Source: Marinibium conchae
GTDB taxonomy: Bacteria > Pseudomonadota > Gammaproteobacteria > Enterobacterales > Alteromonadaceae
DNA: 64,000 bases
Direction: 5' to 3'
Assembly (NCBI RefSeq): GCF_015595035.1
Contig: NZ_JADNRN010000001.1
Location: forward strand, 1,488,001-1,552,000
Translations under genes and position numbers: made by a program
Shown here: positions 56,123 to 64,000 of the stretch, piece by piece
How the letters are laid out: each line of letters begins with the position of its first letter
How positions within the stretch are numbered: position 1 is the stretch's first letter
The notes under the pieces: generated by a model
The model's database searches: none
Told to the model about the DNA's origin: nothing
What the model saw: only the letters and a program-made list of their open reading frames with translations

Positions 56123-59068
56123 TTAATTTAATGCCTTTACGATAGGCTCATTTGTAAGACTATTAAGTGCACACTCGACGGTATTTTCAAGGCTTAAGTG
56201 AGCCATTCCCTTGCCACTGCTCAGGGAATATGACTTCAACACATCGTTATCAATGAGCACGGTATTCGTTTCATCATGACTAAGCGGCTCCATACTATCA
56301 AGCTGAGATTGCAATAAACTCGGCGCGAAAAAATGCGCTTTGCGGGCTTTCAAACGTTTCTCGAGCTCTTTTTTAGGCGGATTAAGCATTAGCAAACAAG
56401 CATTCGCACCCAAACTCATTAGGCGTTGGCGGTGCTTTTTCGATAAGCCCGAGAAACACAGAACAGTATCATAACCATGAGCTAATTTCTGTTGAGCTGA
56501 TTCAAACAAGCGCTGAACCCATGGCTCTCTATCCGCTTCACTCAACGCAATTCCTTGGGCCATTTTATCTTTTGCTGCTCGAGAATGAAGATCATCTCCC
56601 TCAATAAACATCGCATTCATGTGCGAGGCTAAGCGAGAGGCTACGGTTGACTTTCCTGATCCAGAAACACCACACACAATCACTAATCGTGCTGCTTTAG
56701 ACTTGTCTTGTTTTGGGAGCTTTATCTGCACGCTGTAGTGTTTTCCTGCTACGATATCGTCTATCGCATTTTGAGCCAACAACACTGAATCGACATATGT
56801 TTCTTGCTTTAGCAAAGCTGACACATAATTTATTTTAATTGTGAAAGTTGCATCCCTGAAGCGATAAAATAAATCGCAATCACCTAAACTAGGTAATTTA
56901 CTTGGCTCGATTATTAGTCTATTAGCCTTGCCCTGCAAGCCAAATACTTGTTGAATCACTGTTCTATAAACCCATGCTGCCGTACCGGTATTAAATAAGT
57001 GGCTCGATTTACCGGCTGTTTCGGGGAATTGTTTATAAGCACCGCGAAAATAGTTGGGTAAATATATCGGCATTTGACCTGCCTGCTCGCTATGGGCGGC
57101 GTTAAGCATTTCCTTTAGGTTGAGAAAACCTTTTTCTGCCTCACCACATTCGAACATCGCAAAAATCCAAAAAGCAAAAGCGTGGTTATACACTGAGCCA
57201 TTTTCAGCAGAGCCTGGAAATTTCTGAGTCACTCTGCCAACTCGCTCGTCCATTTTGGTGTAGCAAGGTGCTAACATTTGATTACCATAAGGCGTTTGCA
57301 GATGTTCATCCACTGCTCGTAGTATTTTACTTTTATAGGGTTCCTCATCAATACCTGCCAAAAGAGCCCAAGTTTGTGGGTTAAGAAAGATTCTCCCTTC
57401 TACATCTTCATCTACACCAAAAAGCTCATTGTTGTCGGTAATACCGCGAGCAAACCAGTTTCCATCCCAGCAATGCTTTATTACCGTATTGCGTAGGCTT
57501 AATAGTTGACTTTCTAAGGCAACGACCGATACATCTAATTTGTAATGTTTGGCTATACGCAACCAAACCTTAATTGCATAAGTGAGTGCCAGTGTTAACC
57601 ACACTGATACCCCCTTACCTTTCGGCCCAACCATATTCATTGGGTCGCACCAGTCGCCCTGTTCAATGAAACACAAACCTCGCTCATCGCGCTTTGCCAA
57701 CACCCAATTGAGGGCGAGTTCAATGTGCTCGATTACGCTCTTTTCTTCTGTTGAGTCATTGAAACACACTGACTCATGCAACAACGCAACATCGTTTGTT
57801 TGGTCAAGATAAACCTCTAACAATAAGGGTAACCATATACAGTGGTCTGAATGAGGAATTTCATTGATGTATTTTAATTCGGCATCTGGATGAATAAGAA
57901 TACCATCTGGCATTTCGCCACTTCTATGTTGCTGCGTTAATGCCGTTAACAAACACTCTCTGGCCGACGACGGACGCAGGAAACACATGCCAATGTTATC
58001 TTGAATATAGTTTCTTGTTTGTGGATCGGTCGTTAGACGGTTAACATCACCATGATAAAAAACCTGCCTTGGTAACCATTGATTTATAAAGCTATCAAAC
58101 TGCGTGTCGGCAGAAATGACTTGAAAAGGAAAATCGCTAGATTCAGTGGTTTGGTTAGCCGACGAAAACGCGCTAATACAAGCTTCAATATGCTTTGTTT
58201 TTAGGGCTACTGCCTCTTCCTCATTGTGCATCGGCCCGAAAACACAATGCAAGTTTTCAGTACTCCCGCTAAGTGCCATACGAAAATGTGATGCCGCGCA
58301 TGGCGTTTCATAAAAAGCCGCTTCGTTTGGGAGCAGGCTTTTGTTTAAAGCTTCTGGTTGCATTAATCCACCAAAACCTTCAAAAGCGCTCTGTTTTGCA
58401 CACCAACTATCTGGCTTGCGGTCACTAGCAAAAATGGTCATTTGGGCAGTTTTTTTCAGGGCAGGATAATCAGCTAGTTTTTGATAAGGGGTCACATATT
58501 TTGCAACGATAGAGTGTGACCTAGCATCATAATTAGCGCTTTGATTCATCCAAGACATATAACCGAGGGGAAAGTAACTGATGACACTGAGTTGACGGGG
58601 CTGATTGTTAACATCTTCAATGCTCACCTTCCAATATTCAAAAGGGTCATCAATCGCTAAGCATAGGCGCAGCTCAATTTGCAGTCTCATGTGCCTTATA
58701 TGCCAAGTCACTTGTTTATTATTAGCCACAAATTCGAACTGCTCTGCTTCAATGTTGCATGGAGCGAAAGGTAAAGAAAAAAGTTCGCCACTTTCCTCAT
58801 CTCTGATGTAAAAGTAGCGGCCAGGATGGTGAGCAAAATAAGGGTGCTCCGGCTGCATGAAAGTCTTAGCTTCAAGACTCGGAGCAAAAGCATATTTGCT
58901 TGGTTCTGGTTGCATAAACTGTGCATTTGCATAGCCTCTACAATTCATATTTAGCATCATCTTTTTGTTCCAGAGAAAGGCACTCGCATCGGGTTTCTCT
59001 GTTGCTGAAAATAGTGATTCAGTGAAGGCCATGGGAGCTAATTTCTTATTAATTATTGGCTTAGTCAT
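56123..59068 (-). CDS. Fusion of GH94 cellobionate-phosphorylase-like enzyme and gluconokinase
   Basis: A 981-residue cytoplasmic protein. Residues about 1-785 form a GH94 phosphorylase (N-terminal sandwich with NCRGYANAQFMQPE, helical barrel with the acid motif GDWCDPMN at 471-478 and phosphate-site block HLFNTGTAAW at 690-699). Residues about 793-981 form a complete gluconokinase: P-loop GVSGSGKS (800-807), EGDDLH (823-828), DREPW (846-850) and RLKARKAHFF (905-914). Together they would split an aldobionate with phosphate into glucose 1-phosphate and gluconate, and phosphorylate the latter. The ATG overlaps the symporter stop (ATGA). The GH94 substrate is an inference supported by the kinase. 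Confidence 0.9.
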   Translation of the reverse strand: MTKPIINKKLAPMAFTESLFSATEKPDASAFLWNKKMMLNMNCRGYANAQFMQPEPSKYAFAPSLEAKTFMQPEHPYFAHHPGRYFYIRDEESGELFSLPFAPCNIEAEQFEFVANNKQVTWHIRHMRLQIELRLCLAIDDPFEYWKVSIEDVNNQPRQLSVISYFPLGYMSWMNQSANYDARSHSIVAKYVTPYQKLADYPALKKTAQMTIFASDRKPDSWCAKQSAFEGFGGLMQPEALNKSLLPNEAAFYETPCAASHFRMALSGSTENLHCVFGPMHNEEEAVALKTKHIEACISAFSSANQTTESSDFPFQVISADTQFDSFINQWLPRQVFYHGDVNRLTTDPQTRNYIQDNIGMCFLRPSSARECLLTALTQQHRSGEMPDGILIHPDAELKYINEIPHSDHCIWLPLLLEVYLDQTNDVALLHESVCFNDSTEEKSVIEHIELALNWVLAKRDERGLCFIEQGDWCDPMNMVGPKGKGVSVWLTLALTYAIKVWLRIAKHYKLDVSVVALESQLLSLRNTVIKHCWDGNWFARGITDNNELFGVDEDVEGRIFLNPQTWALLAGIDEEPYKSKILRAVDEHLQTPYGNQMLAPCYTKMDERVGRVTQKFPGSAENGSVYNHAFAFWIFAMFECGEAEKGFLNLKEMLNAAHSEQAGQMPIYLPNYFRGAYKQFPETAGKSSHLFNTGTAAWVYRTVIQQVFGLQGKANRLIIEPSKLPSLGDCDLFYRFRDATFTIKINYVSALLKQETYVDSVLLAQNAIDDIVAGKHYSVQIKLPKQDKSKAARLVIVCGVSGSGKSTVASRLASHMNAMFIEGDDLHSRAAKDKMAQGIALSEADREPWVQRLFESAQQKLAHGYDTVLCFSGLSKKHRQRLMSLGANACLLMLNPPKKELEKRLKARKAHFFAPSLLQSQLDSMEPLSHDETNTVLIDNDVLKSYSLSSGKGMAHLSLENTVECALNSLTNEPIVKALN

Positions 59069-60426
59069 TTTGCGCCTGCTTCAGCATCGATATCATCAAG
59101 GCCCAACTCTGCGTGGATGGTCTCTAACTGCTCCTTTGATAATGAATAAAAGCGAATGCAAAAAACCGAGAGTAAAGCAAATATGCCGGGAATTACGGTC
59201 ATCAGTAAAACGATACCCAATTGCGATTCACTGCTCTGAGTAACATTTGCGGCATAGCCCATATAAGCAAGCACCCAACCTATTGTTGCCCCAGCTACGG
59301 CACCACCTAATTTCTGCGCAAATGAGGCGGCACTGAATATCATTGCAGTTGCTCGTCGCCCCGTTTTCCATTGCGAATAATCAGCGGTGTCGGCATACAT
59401 TGAAAATACAATAGGTGATTTAGGCCCTAAACAGATCCCGATAGCCGCTTGTAGCACGAACATCAATGCTATTTGGTCTTTCGGAATGAAGAAAAATAAA
59501 CTTGATAAAAGCGCTACTGCGATCATCAGGATGACGAGTAATTTCTTTTTATCGAACCACTTAAGCAACAGTGGTGTGAGAGCCGTTCCGACTAATAAAG
59601 AAACCATATATAGGGAGGTAAAATCACCGATGAGATCCTCCCGTTCGACATAATATTTAAAGTAGAAAGTCCCACTGCTAGCGCGCAAGGAAATTGTTAC
59701 CATAATAATCATTGCCAATACAAATAGTACTTTCCACGGGGTATTTCCGAGTAAGTCCTTAAAGTCAGTTTTGATCGGTGTAGACCTAATCTGCGGTGGC
59801 TGAATTCGCTCTTTTGATGCAAAAAAAGTAATTGCAAATAATATCGCGGCAACGGCCCCATATACGACCATGAGCAGTTGCCATCCAAGTTCATCGTTAC
59901 CTCCACCTAACCATTCCACCATATCATTGGTGATGTAGGCAACCAAGGTTCCACCGCTGAAGGCACCAATGAAGCGAATGCTAACGAGTGTAGTGCGTTC
60001 TTTCGAATCCGCGGTCATCACTCCCATCAATGCGCCATAGGGTACGTTAATAAATGTGTAGGCCAACATCATGAAGATATAAGTAGAAAATGCCCAAATA
60101 ACCTTGCCAGTGTCATTTAAGTCAGGCACGGTAAAGGTGAGTACACCAGCAGCAAAAATAGGAATGATTCCCCACAGCAAATAAGGCCTAAATTTCCCCA
60201 TACGAGTTTTGGTGCGATCTGCCAACACGCCCATCATTGGATCTGATACGGCATCAATAATGCGAGTTACTAGCATCATGGTCCCAACAATCGCTGGGTT
60301 TAGGCCAAACACATCGGTGTAAAATATGAACAAGAAGACATCAAACACTCGCCAATAGAAATTCGACGCGACATCACCACAGGCGTAGCCAACCTTTTCT
60401 GACAAAGGCAATTTTTTCGAATGCAT
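59065..60426 (-). CDS. GPH-family sugar:cation symporter
   Basis: A 453-residue transporter with 12 membrane segments of the glycoside-pentoside-hexuronide family (MelB/UidB-like). Visible family features are the N-terminal KVGYACGDVASNFYW, the cation-site helix DAVSDPMMGVLADRTKTRMGKFRPY, and MYADTADYSQWKTGRRATAM in the second half. GGAAG precedes the ATG. First gene of the operon, preceded by a promoter overlapped by a LacI-type operator, and overlapping the phosphorylase-kinase fusion by 4 bp. The expected substrate is the aldobionate that the fusion protein cleaves. Confidence 0.92.
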   Translation of the reverse strand: MHSKKLPLSEKVGYACGDVASNFYWRVFDVFLFIFYTDVFGLNPAIVGTMMLVTRIIDAVSDPMMGVLADRTKTRMGKFRPYLLWGIIPIFAAGVLTFTVPDLNDTGKVIWAFSTYIFMMLAYTFINVPYGALMGVMTADSKERTTLVSIRFIGAFSGGTLVAYITNDMVEWLGGGNDELGWQLLMVVYGAVAAILFAITFFASKERIQPPQIRSTPIKTDFKDLLGNTPWKVLFVLAMIIMVTISLRASSGTFYFKYYVEREDLIGDFTSLYMVSLLVGTALTPLLLKWFDKKKLLVILMIAVALLSSLFFFIPKDQIALMFVLQAAIGICLGPKSPIVFSMYADTADYSQWKTGRRATAMIFSAASFAQKLGGAVAGATIGWVLAYMGYAANVTQSSESQLGIVLLMTVIPGIFALLSVFCIRFYSLSKEQLETIHAELGLDDIDAEAGAK

Positions 60427-60515
60427 AATAACTTCCTGTTACTTTCAAACCGAGATTGTTAATAGGGATCTTCGAAAATGTAAAATTTACGTTAATCACA
60501 CTGTAATTCTCTATA

Positions 60516-60544
60516 GTTATACATGCAAATGTAAGCGCTTTCAA
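60516..60544 (-). promoter_or_regulatory. Promoter of the symporter/GH94-kinase operon
   Basis: On the minus strand TTGAAA (60544-60539), spacer of exactly 17 nt, TATAAC (60521-60516). The -35 box lies within the LacI-type operator, so bound repressor would block polymerase. Confidence 0.65.
60530..60543. promoter_or_regulatory. LacI-family operator
   Basis: TGTAAGCGCTTTCA has the core AAGCGCTT (60533-60540), a perfect 8-bp palindrome with the central CG typical of LacI/PurR-type operators. It lies between the divergent symporter and LacI genes. Confidence 0.78.
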
Positions 60545-60658
60545 ATATGTTTAATCATTTCTTATTATTTTGTGCGAAAGTGATGTGGGGAAGACAAAGC
60601 TTGTTTCATTGTTTACACTATTAACAATAGCCTAACGAAATAATAAAAAAGAATATAA

Positions 60659-61654
60659 ATGGCAACGATATATGAAGTTTCGAAGGCGGCCGGCGTGTCG
60701 CTTGCAACAGTATCAAGAGTGATTAACAAAAACGCAGCAGTTAGCCCCAAAACTCGCGAAAAAGTTGAACAAGCAATGGTTGAATTAGGTTATCGACCCA
60801 ACACCATTGCGCAGTCCCTAGCTTCTAGTAAAAGCAATAGCGTAGGCGTATTAGTGTCAGAACTCGACAGTCCATTTTTTGGTGAAATGATGTCGGGGAT
60901 TGAAACTGAACTTCGAAGTGCCGGTAAGCAAGTGATTTTTGCGGCAGGACATAATACTGAAAAAGTCGAAAAAGAAAGCATTGAGTTTCTTCTCAGTCGC
61001 TTTTGCGATGCGCTTATTATTCATATAGAACAAACTCCGAACGACTATTTAGTTGAGTTGTCTAAAGGTAAAGTACCAGTCTATCTTATCAATCGCTATT
61101 TAGAGCCTCTTAAACAAAGATGCGTTTATATGAACAATGAACTGGGCGGCTATCGAGCAACAAAATTCGCCATCGACAAGGGTCATAAAAATATTGCCTA
61201 CCTTTGTGGGCCTGAATACAAAGATGACGCTATGGAACGTTTAAAAGGCTACCAACGCGCATTAGAAGAAGCTGGTATTGACTATGATGAAAGCTTGATA
61301 GTTAAGGGCGACTATTCGGAAAGAAGTGGTTCAGAGCAATTTTCAATACTGTATCAACGAACACAGAACTTTAGTGCTCTGGTATGCGGCAATGATGAAA
61401 TGGCCTCTGGAGCAATGAAAGAAGCCCGAGATTTAGGATTGGATATCCCCAGAGCAATCTCGATTATCGGCTTTGACAACACTTCTTTTGCCAAATATTT
61501 GTATCCTCAGCTCACAACTATTGATAATCCCGTAGGCGAAATGGGAAAAATGGCTGCAAAGCTTGTATTAAACGAAGTATATGAGCAAAAGCACTTGGTG
61601 CAGCATTATTTCGAGCCTGAATTAGTCGAAAGAAGCTCGGTACTGACGGTGTAG
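60659..61654 (+). CDS. LacI-family transcriptional regulator of the GH94-kinase operon
   Basis: A 331-residue LacI-type repressor. The N-terminal helix-turn-helix (TIYEVSKAAGVSLATVSRVINK, residues 3-24) and hinge (IAQSLASSKSNSVGVLV) are followed by a periplasmic-binding-like effector domain with CGNDEMASGAMK and SIIGFDNT. It is divergent from the symporter/fusion operon with a matching operator in between. The effector could be the aldobionate, gluconate or a phosphorylated product. Ribosome site is weak. It is followed by a probable terminator before the ABC genes. Confidence 0.93.
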   Translation: MATIYEVSKAAGVSLATVSRVINKNAAVSPKTREKVEQAMVELGYRPNTIAQSLASSKSNSVGVLVSELDSPFFGEMMSGIETELRSAGKQVIFAAGHNTEKVEKESIEFLLSRFCDALIIHIEQTPNDYLVELSKGKVPVYLINRYLEPLKQRCVYMNNELGGYRATKFAIDKGHKNIAYLCGPEYKDDAMERLKGYQRALEEAGIDYDESLIVKGDYSERSGSEQFSILYQRTQNFSALVCGNDEMASGAMKEARDLGLDIPRAISIIGFDNTSFAKYLYPQLTTIDNPVGEMGKMAAKLVLNEVYEQKHLVQHYFEPELVERSSVLTV

Positions 61655-61686
61655 CATATTAACAATTTAATAAGCACTTTTCAGGT

Positions 61687-61735
61687 CCATGCTGTTCTGT
61701 ACTGTTCTGTGCACGCGACAGGCATGGCAGTTTTT
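61687..61735 (+). terminator. Probable terminator after the LacI gene
   Basis: CCATGCTGT (61687-61695) can pair with ACAGGCATGG (61718-61727) with one bulge; TTTTT follows at 61731. The loop of about 22 nt is long, so strength is uncertain. Confidence 0.5.
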
Positions 61736-61771
61736 ACATGACTCGCATTTAATTGGGATTAAACAAATTAC

Positions 61772-62458
61772 ATGATAGAAATACAAGCCATTAAAAAACA
61801 CTTTCAAAATGGCGAGGAAGTGGTCACAGCAATCGATGACGTGTCCTTGGTGGTCAATAAAAATGAATTTGTTGCTATCATGGGCAGCTCTGGTAGCGGT
61901 AAATCGACACTTATGAATGTGCTTGGTTGTTTGGACACACCGAGCTCTGGTAAATACCTGCTCGACGGTCAAGATGTAGCGAGCTTAACCGACGACCAGC
62001 TCTCTCGCATTCGCAACGAACATATTGGTTTCATATTCCAAACTTTTCATCTTTTACCGAAGCTTGATGTAAGTGAGAACGTCAAGCTGCCGATGCGCTA
62101 TTCCTCAGTCTCCGAGGATGAAGCCAACGCGCGAGCAGAGCGACTAATCGAACGCGTGGGTCTATCTCATCGCAAGCACCATAAGCCCTTTGAAATGTCT
62201 GGTGGCCAACGTCAGAGAGTGGCCATTGCCCGTGCCCTTATTAATCAGCCGAGTGTGATTTTGGCCGATGAACCAACGGGAAATTTAGACAGTAAAACCT
62301 CGAACGAAATAATGGATTTGTTAACCGAGTTACACAAAAGCGGCCAGACGATTGTGATGGTAACTCACGAAGATGAAATTGCAGCTTATGCTCAGCGCAC
62401 TATAAGAATGAAAGATGGCAAAATTATTTCATCTGAACCTGCAGGTACAAAGCCATGA
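61772..62458 (+). CDS. ABC transporter ATPase (MacB/LolD type)
   Basis: A 228-residue ATP-binding subunit. Walker A GSSGSGKST (about 38-46), Q-loop FIFQTFHLLP, signature MSGGQRQR and Walker B ILADEPTGNLDSKT followed by the H-loop VTHE are all intact. The DEPTGNLDSKT form is typical of MacB/LolD/FtsE-type ATPases paired with an FtsX-like permease. The gene overlaps the next (ATGA), so it is coupled to two HlyD-type genes. A permease gene must lie downstream of the window. Substrate is unknown. Confidence 0.93.
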   Translation: MIEIQAIKKHFQNGEEVVTAIDDVSLVVNKNEFVAIMGSSGSGKSTLMNVLGCLDTPSSGKYLLDGQDVASLTDDQLSRIRNEHIGFIFQTFHLLPKLDVSENVKLPMRYSSVSEDEANARAERLIERVGLSHRKHHKPFEMSGGQRQRVAIARALINQPSVILADEPTGNLDSKTSNEIMDLLTELHKSGQTIVMVTHEDEIAAYAQRTIRMKDGKIISSEPAGTKP

Positions 62459-63444
62459 TATTGAGTTTCAATAGCAAAACTATGGGTAGAGCTTTCGCCT
62501 TTGTCATACTATTTATATGTTCTTTTAAAGCTCTAACTAACGAGCTTTTACTTACAGGGCAAATTAGTTCTTCTGCTAAACAAGTGGTAAATGCACCGCA
62601 ATCAAGCCGCTGGCAAATTCAAATTCAATGGATGGAAGAGGAAGGAAAAATTGTCTCTGAAGGAGACGTTATTGCCGTATTCGATGGGTCGAATGAACAG
62701 AGCCGGCTTGATCAAAACCAAGAGTCACTCGAACGACAAGTATTAGAGCTTGAGCAACTCAAAATGGAGCAAGAGAGGAAACTATCTGAAGCACAAGGGA
62801 GCTTAAAACTAGCCTTAATGAGAGTTAAAAAGGCGCAAATCGAAGCGTCGGTGCCGGCGACTGAAGTCAGTCGTTATGATAAAGGGCAATATGACTTAGC
62901 ATTACAACGAGCATTGCTCGAACAAGTAAAAGCCGAAGAAGCATTGCGTCGAGCCGAAAAAGAACGAAGCACAGAGCTGGAAAAGAAACGCATCGACATT
63001 CAAAAAGTTGAAGAAGAGATTAACTATTTGAATAGCCTTTTAAACCGGATGAATGTCACTGCAACGCTCTCAGGCCCAATCACTTATGGCATTCACCCTT
63101 GGACTCAAAAAAAGATAGCGGCAGGTACGAATCTGCAGCCTAGCTGGAAGGTGTTGGATGTTCAGGCAAGTTCTAACTTTCAAATCGAAACTTGGATCCA
63201 TGAAATTGACGCGGTGGGTCTAGAAGCCGGCGTAGAAGTAGAACTCGTCATTGACGCATTTCCTGATAAACGCTTTATTGGTTTATTCGATAGTATATCG
63301 AGCCAATCAGAAAAGCGTTCACAATGGAGCGATAGTGCTTACTTTCCGAGTATTATTCAATTTAAAGACGCGCCAGATGTGAATTTGGCACCTGGCATGA
63401 GTGTTCGTATTCATGTTAACGCTGGGGATAAAAACGATGCGTAG
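62455..63444 (+). CDS. HlyD/MacA-type periplasmic adaptor protein
   Basis: A 329-residue membrane-fusion-type adaptor. It has an N-terminal hydrophobic segment (about 11-28), then a lipoyl-like half (VVNAPQSSRWQIQIQ, EEEGKIVSEGDVIAVFDGS), a long helical hairpin (about 80-195), the return lipoyl half and a beta-barrel ending APGMSVRIHV. It overlaps the ATPase gene by 4 bp and the next gene by 8 bp. It would bridge an ABC permease to an outer-membrane channel or act on secreted substrate. Confidence 0.88.
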   Translation: MILSFNSKTMGRAFAFVILFICSFKALTNELLLTGQISSSAKQVVNAPQSSRWQIQIQWMEEEGKIVSEGDVIAVFDGSNEQSRLDQNQESLERQVLELEQLKMEQERKLSEAQGSLKLALMRVKKAQIEASVPATEVSRYDKGQYDLALQRALLEQVKAEEALRRAEKERSTELEKKRIDIQKVEEEINYLNSLLNRMNVTATLSGPITYGIHPWTQKKIAAGTNLQPSWKVLDVQASSNFQIETWIHEIDAVGLEAGVEVELVIDAFPDKRFIGLFDSISSQSEKRSQWSDSAYFPSIIQFKDAPDVNLAPGMSVRIHVNAGDKNDA

Positions 63445-64000
63445 AGTGTTACTTACAAGCAGCATTTGCCTGTTACTGCTGGCCTGCTCAGATGAAAACG
63501 ATAATCTGGCTCAGCCGAAAGAGCAAAGCAAAGCGGAAATTAGTGCTCCTGCGGAACTGGTTAGTATGCAAGAAGTCACTATAGGCCCTCCTAATATTAG
63601 GCGCATGTGGAATTTCAAAATCGAATATCTTGCACGAGAAAATGCGATTGTTAAGCCAGGTGACGTATTGGCTCGTTTTGACGGGCAGAGAATTCGAAAC
63701 GATTTAGTTGGACGTAAAAGTGAACTTGAAGCTGCAATAAAAGAAGCAGAGCAAAAGAAACTGAATAACGAGGCAAAACTTAAAGACTTATTGCTGGATT
63801 TGGCAGAAGCCAAAATGAATGAGGACAAAACCAAGCGGAAAGTGGAAATTACCGACGCGTCCAGATCCGAGATTGAACGACAGAAACAGCAGGCGGAGTA
63901 CTTAATTGCGAAGGAATCCCACGATCAAGCCAAACTTCGTGTAAAACAGCAAAAAGAAGAAATGCTTGTAAATGAGAAGGTGCAAAGAGCACGTATCGAC
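63437..64000 (+). CDS. Second HlyD-type adaptor, lipoprotein (cut by window edge)
   Basis: The first 188 residues are visible; the rest lies beyond the window. The ATG at 63437 lies inside the previous gene. A signal sequence ending LLLLAC gives a lipobox with Cys at 17. Then follows the same lipoyl-half architecture as the previous gene (ENAIVKPGDVLARFDGQRI) and the ascending arm of a long Glu/Lys-rich coiled coil. It appears to be a diverged tandem relative of its neighbour rather than a duplicate. The lipid anchor and the overlap suggest the two adaptors act in one exporter. Confidence 0.85.
   Translation, partial: MRRVLLTSSICLLLLACSDENDNLAQPKEQSKAEISAPAELVSMQEVTIGPPNIRRMWNFKIEYLARENAIVKPGDVLARFDGQRIRNDLVGRKSELEAAIKEAEQKKLNNEAKLKDLLLDLAEAKMNEDKTKRKVEITDASRSEIERQKQQAEYLIAKESHDQAKLRVKQQKEEMLVNEKVQRARID

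Noticed and set aside
56123-59068. Frameshift or annotation merge of two separate genes
   Set aside because: The frame is continuous, with no stop or ribosome site at the junction (about 56700), and both domains are complete.

Overview
The window looks like chromosomal DNA of a marine gammaproteobacterium, most likely of the Alteromonadales. The evidence is a classical rimP-nusA-infB cluster, an MSHA-type pilin, a DUF3718 protein (a family I know mainly from that order), a large TonB-dependent receptor, a DcaP-type porin, several beta-oxidation genes and moderate-to-low GC. This placement is inferred from gene content; there is no rRNA here to confirm it. No integrase, transposase, phage module or CRISPR array is visible.

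Layout. 0-4.4 kb: infB (cut by the window edge), nusA and rimP on the minus strand, with a long leader that holds an intrinsic terminator. 4.4-5.9 kb: a pterin carbinolamine dehydratase, an initiator tRNA with its own promoter and terminator, and a solitary type IV pilin-like gene. 5.9-8.8 kb: a TonB-dependent receptor with a FadR-type operator palindrome upstream. 8.8-21.3 kb: an acyl-CoA catabolism region with a MaoC-like hydratase, LysR regulator, THI5-like protein, acyl-CoA dehydrogenase, FadB/FadJ-type enzyme and SDR. It also holds a four-gene operon (histidine phosphatase, acyl-CoA dehydrogenase, APH-type kinase, quinone reductase-like protein) that is a dispersed version of mammalian ACAD10/ACAD11. 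21.5-25.9 kb: hemN, a secreted zinc metalloprotease and a small hypothetical gene. 25.9-35.8 kb: a compact recC-recB-recD operon, divergent from a dimeric dUTPase. 36.8-45.1 kb: a porin with a PstS-like protein, an acyl-CoA synthetase, and a 1544-residue propeller/PAS/GGDEF/EAL signalling protein. 45.3-51.2 kb: a lactate module (lldP and dld overlapping, with a divergent LysR gene) and a DcaP-type porin. 51.5-55.3 kb: an RNase J-like protein, a DUF4397 lipoprotein and a DUF1624 membrane protein. 55.3-61.7 kb: a sugar operon with a LacI regulator. 61.8-64 kb: the start of an ABC exporter operon with two tandem HlyD-type adaptors, cut by the window edge.

The most notable system is the sugar operon at 55.3-61.7 kb. 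Its central gene encodes a 981-residue fusion of a GH94 phosphorylase resembling cellobionate phosphorylase and a complete gluconokinase. Together the domains would turn an aldobionic acid such as cellobionate plus phosphate and ATP into glucose 1-phosphate and 6-phosphogluconate in one polypeptide. A GPH-family symporter gene overlaps it upstream, a secreted CBM9-like protein follows it, and a divergent LacI-family gene faces a palindromic operator that overlaps the predicted operon promoter.

The second notable system is the split ACAD10/ACAD11 operon, which suggests catabolism of hydroxylated fatty acids through a phosphorylated acyl-CoA intermediate. All functions are inferred from sequence and family knowledge; nothing was searched or computed against databases.
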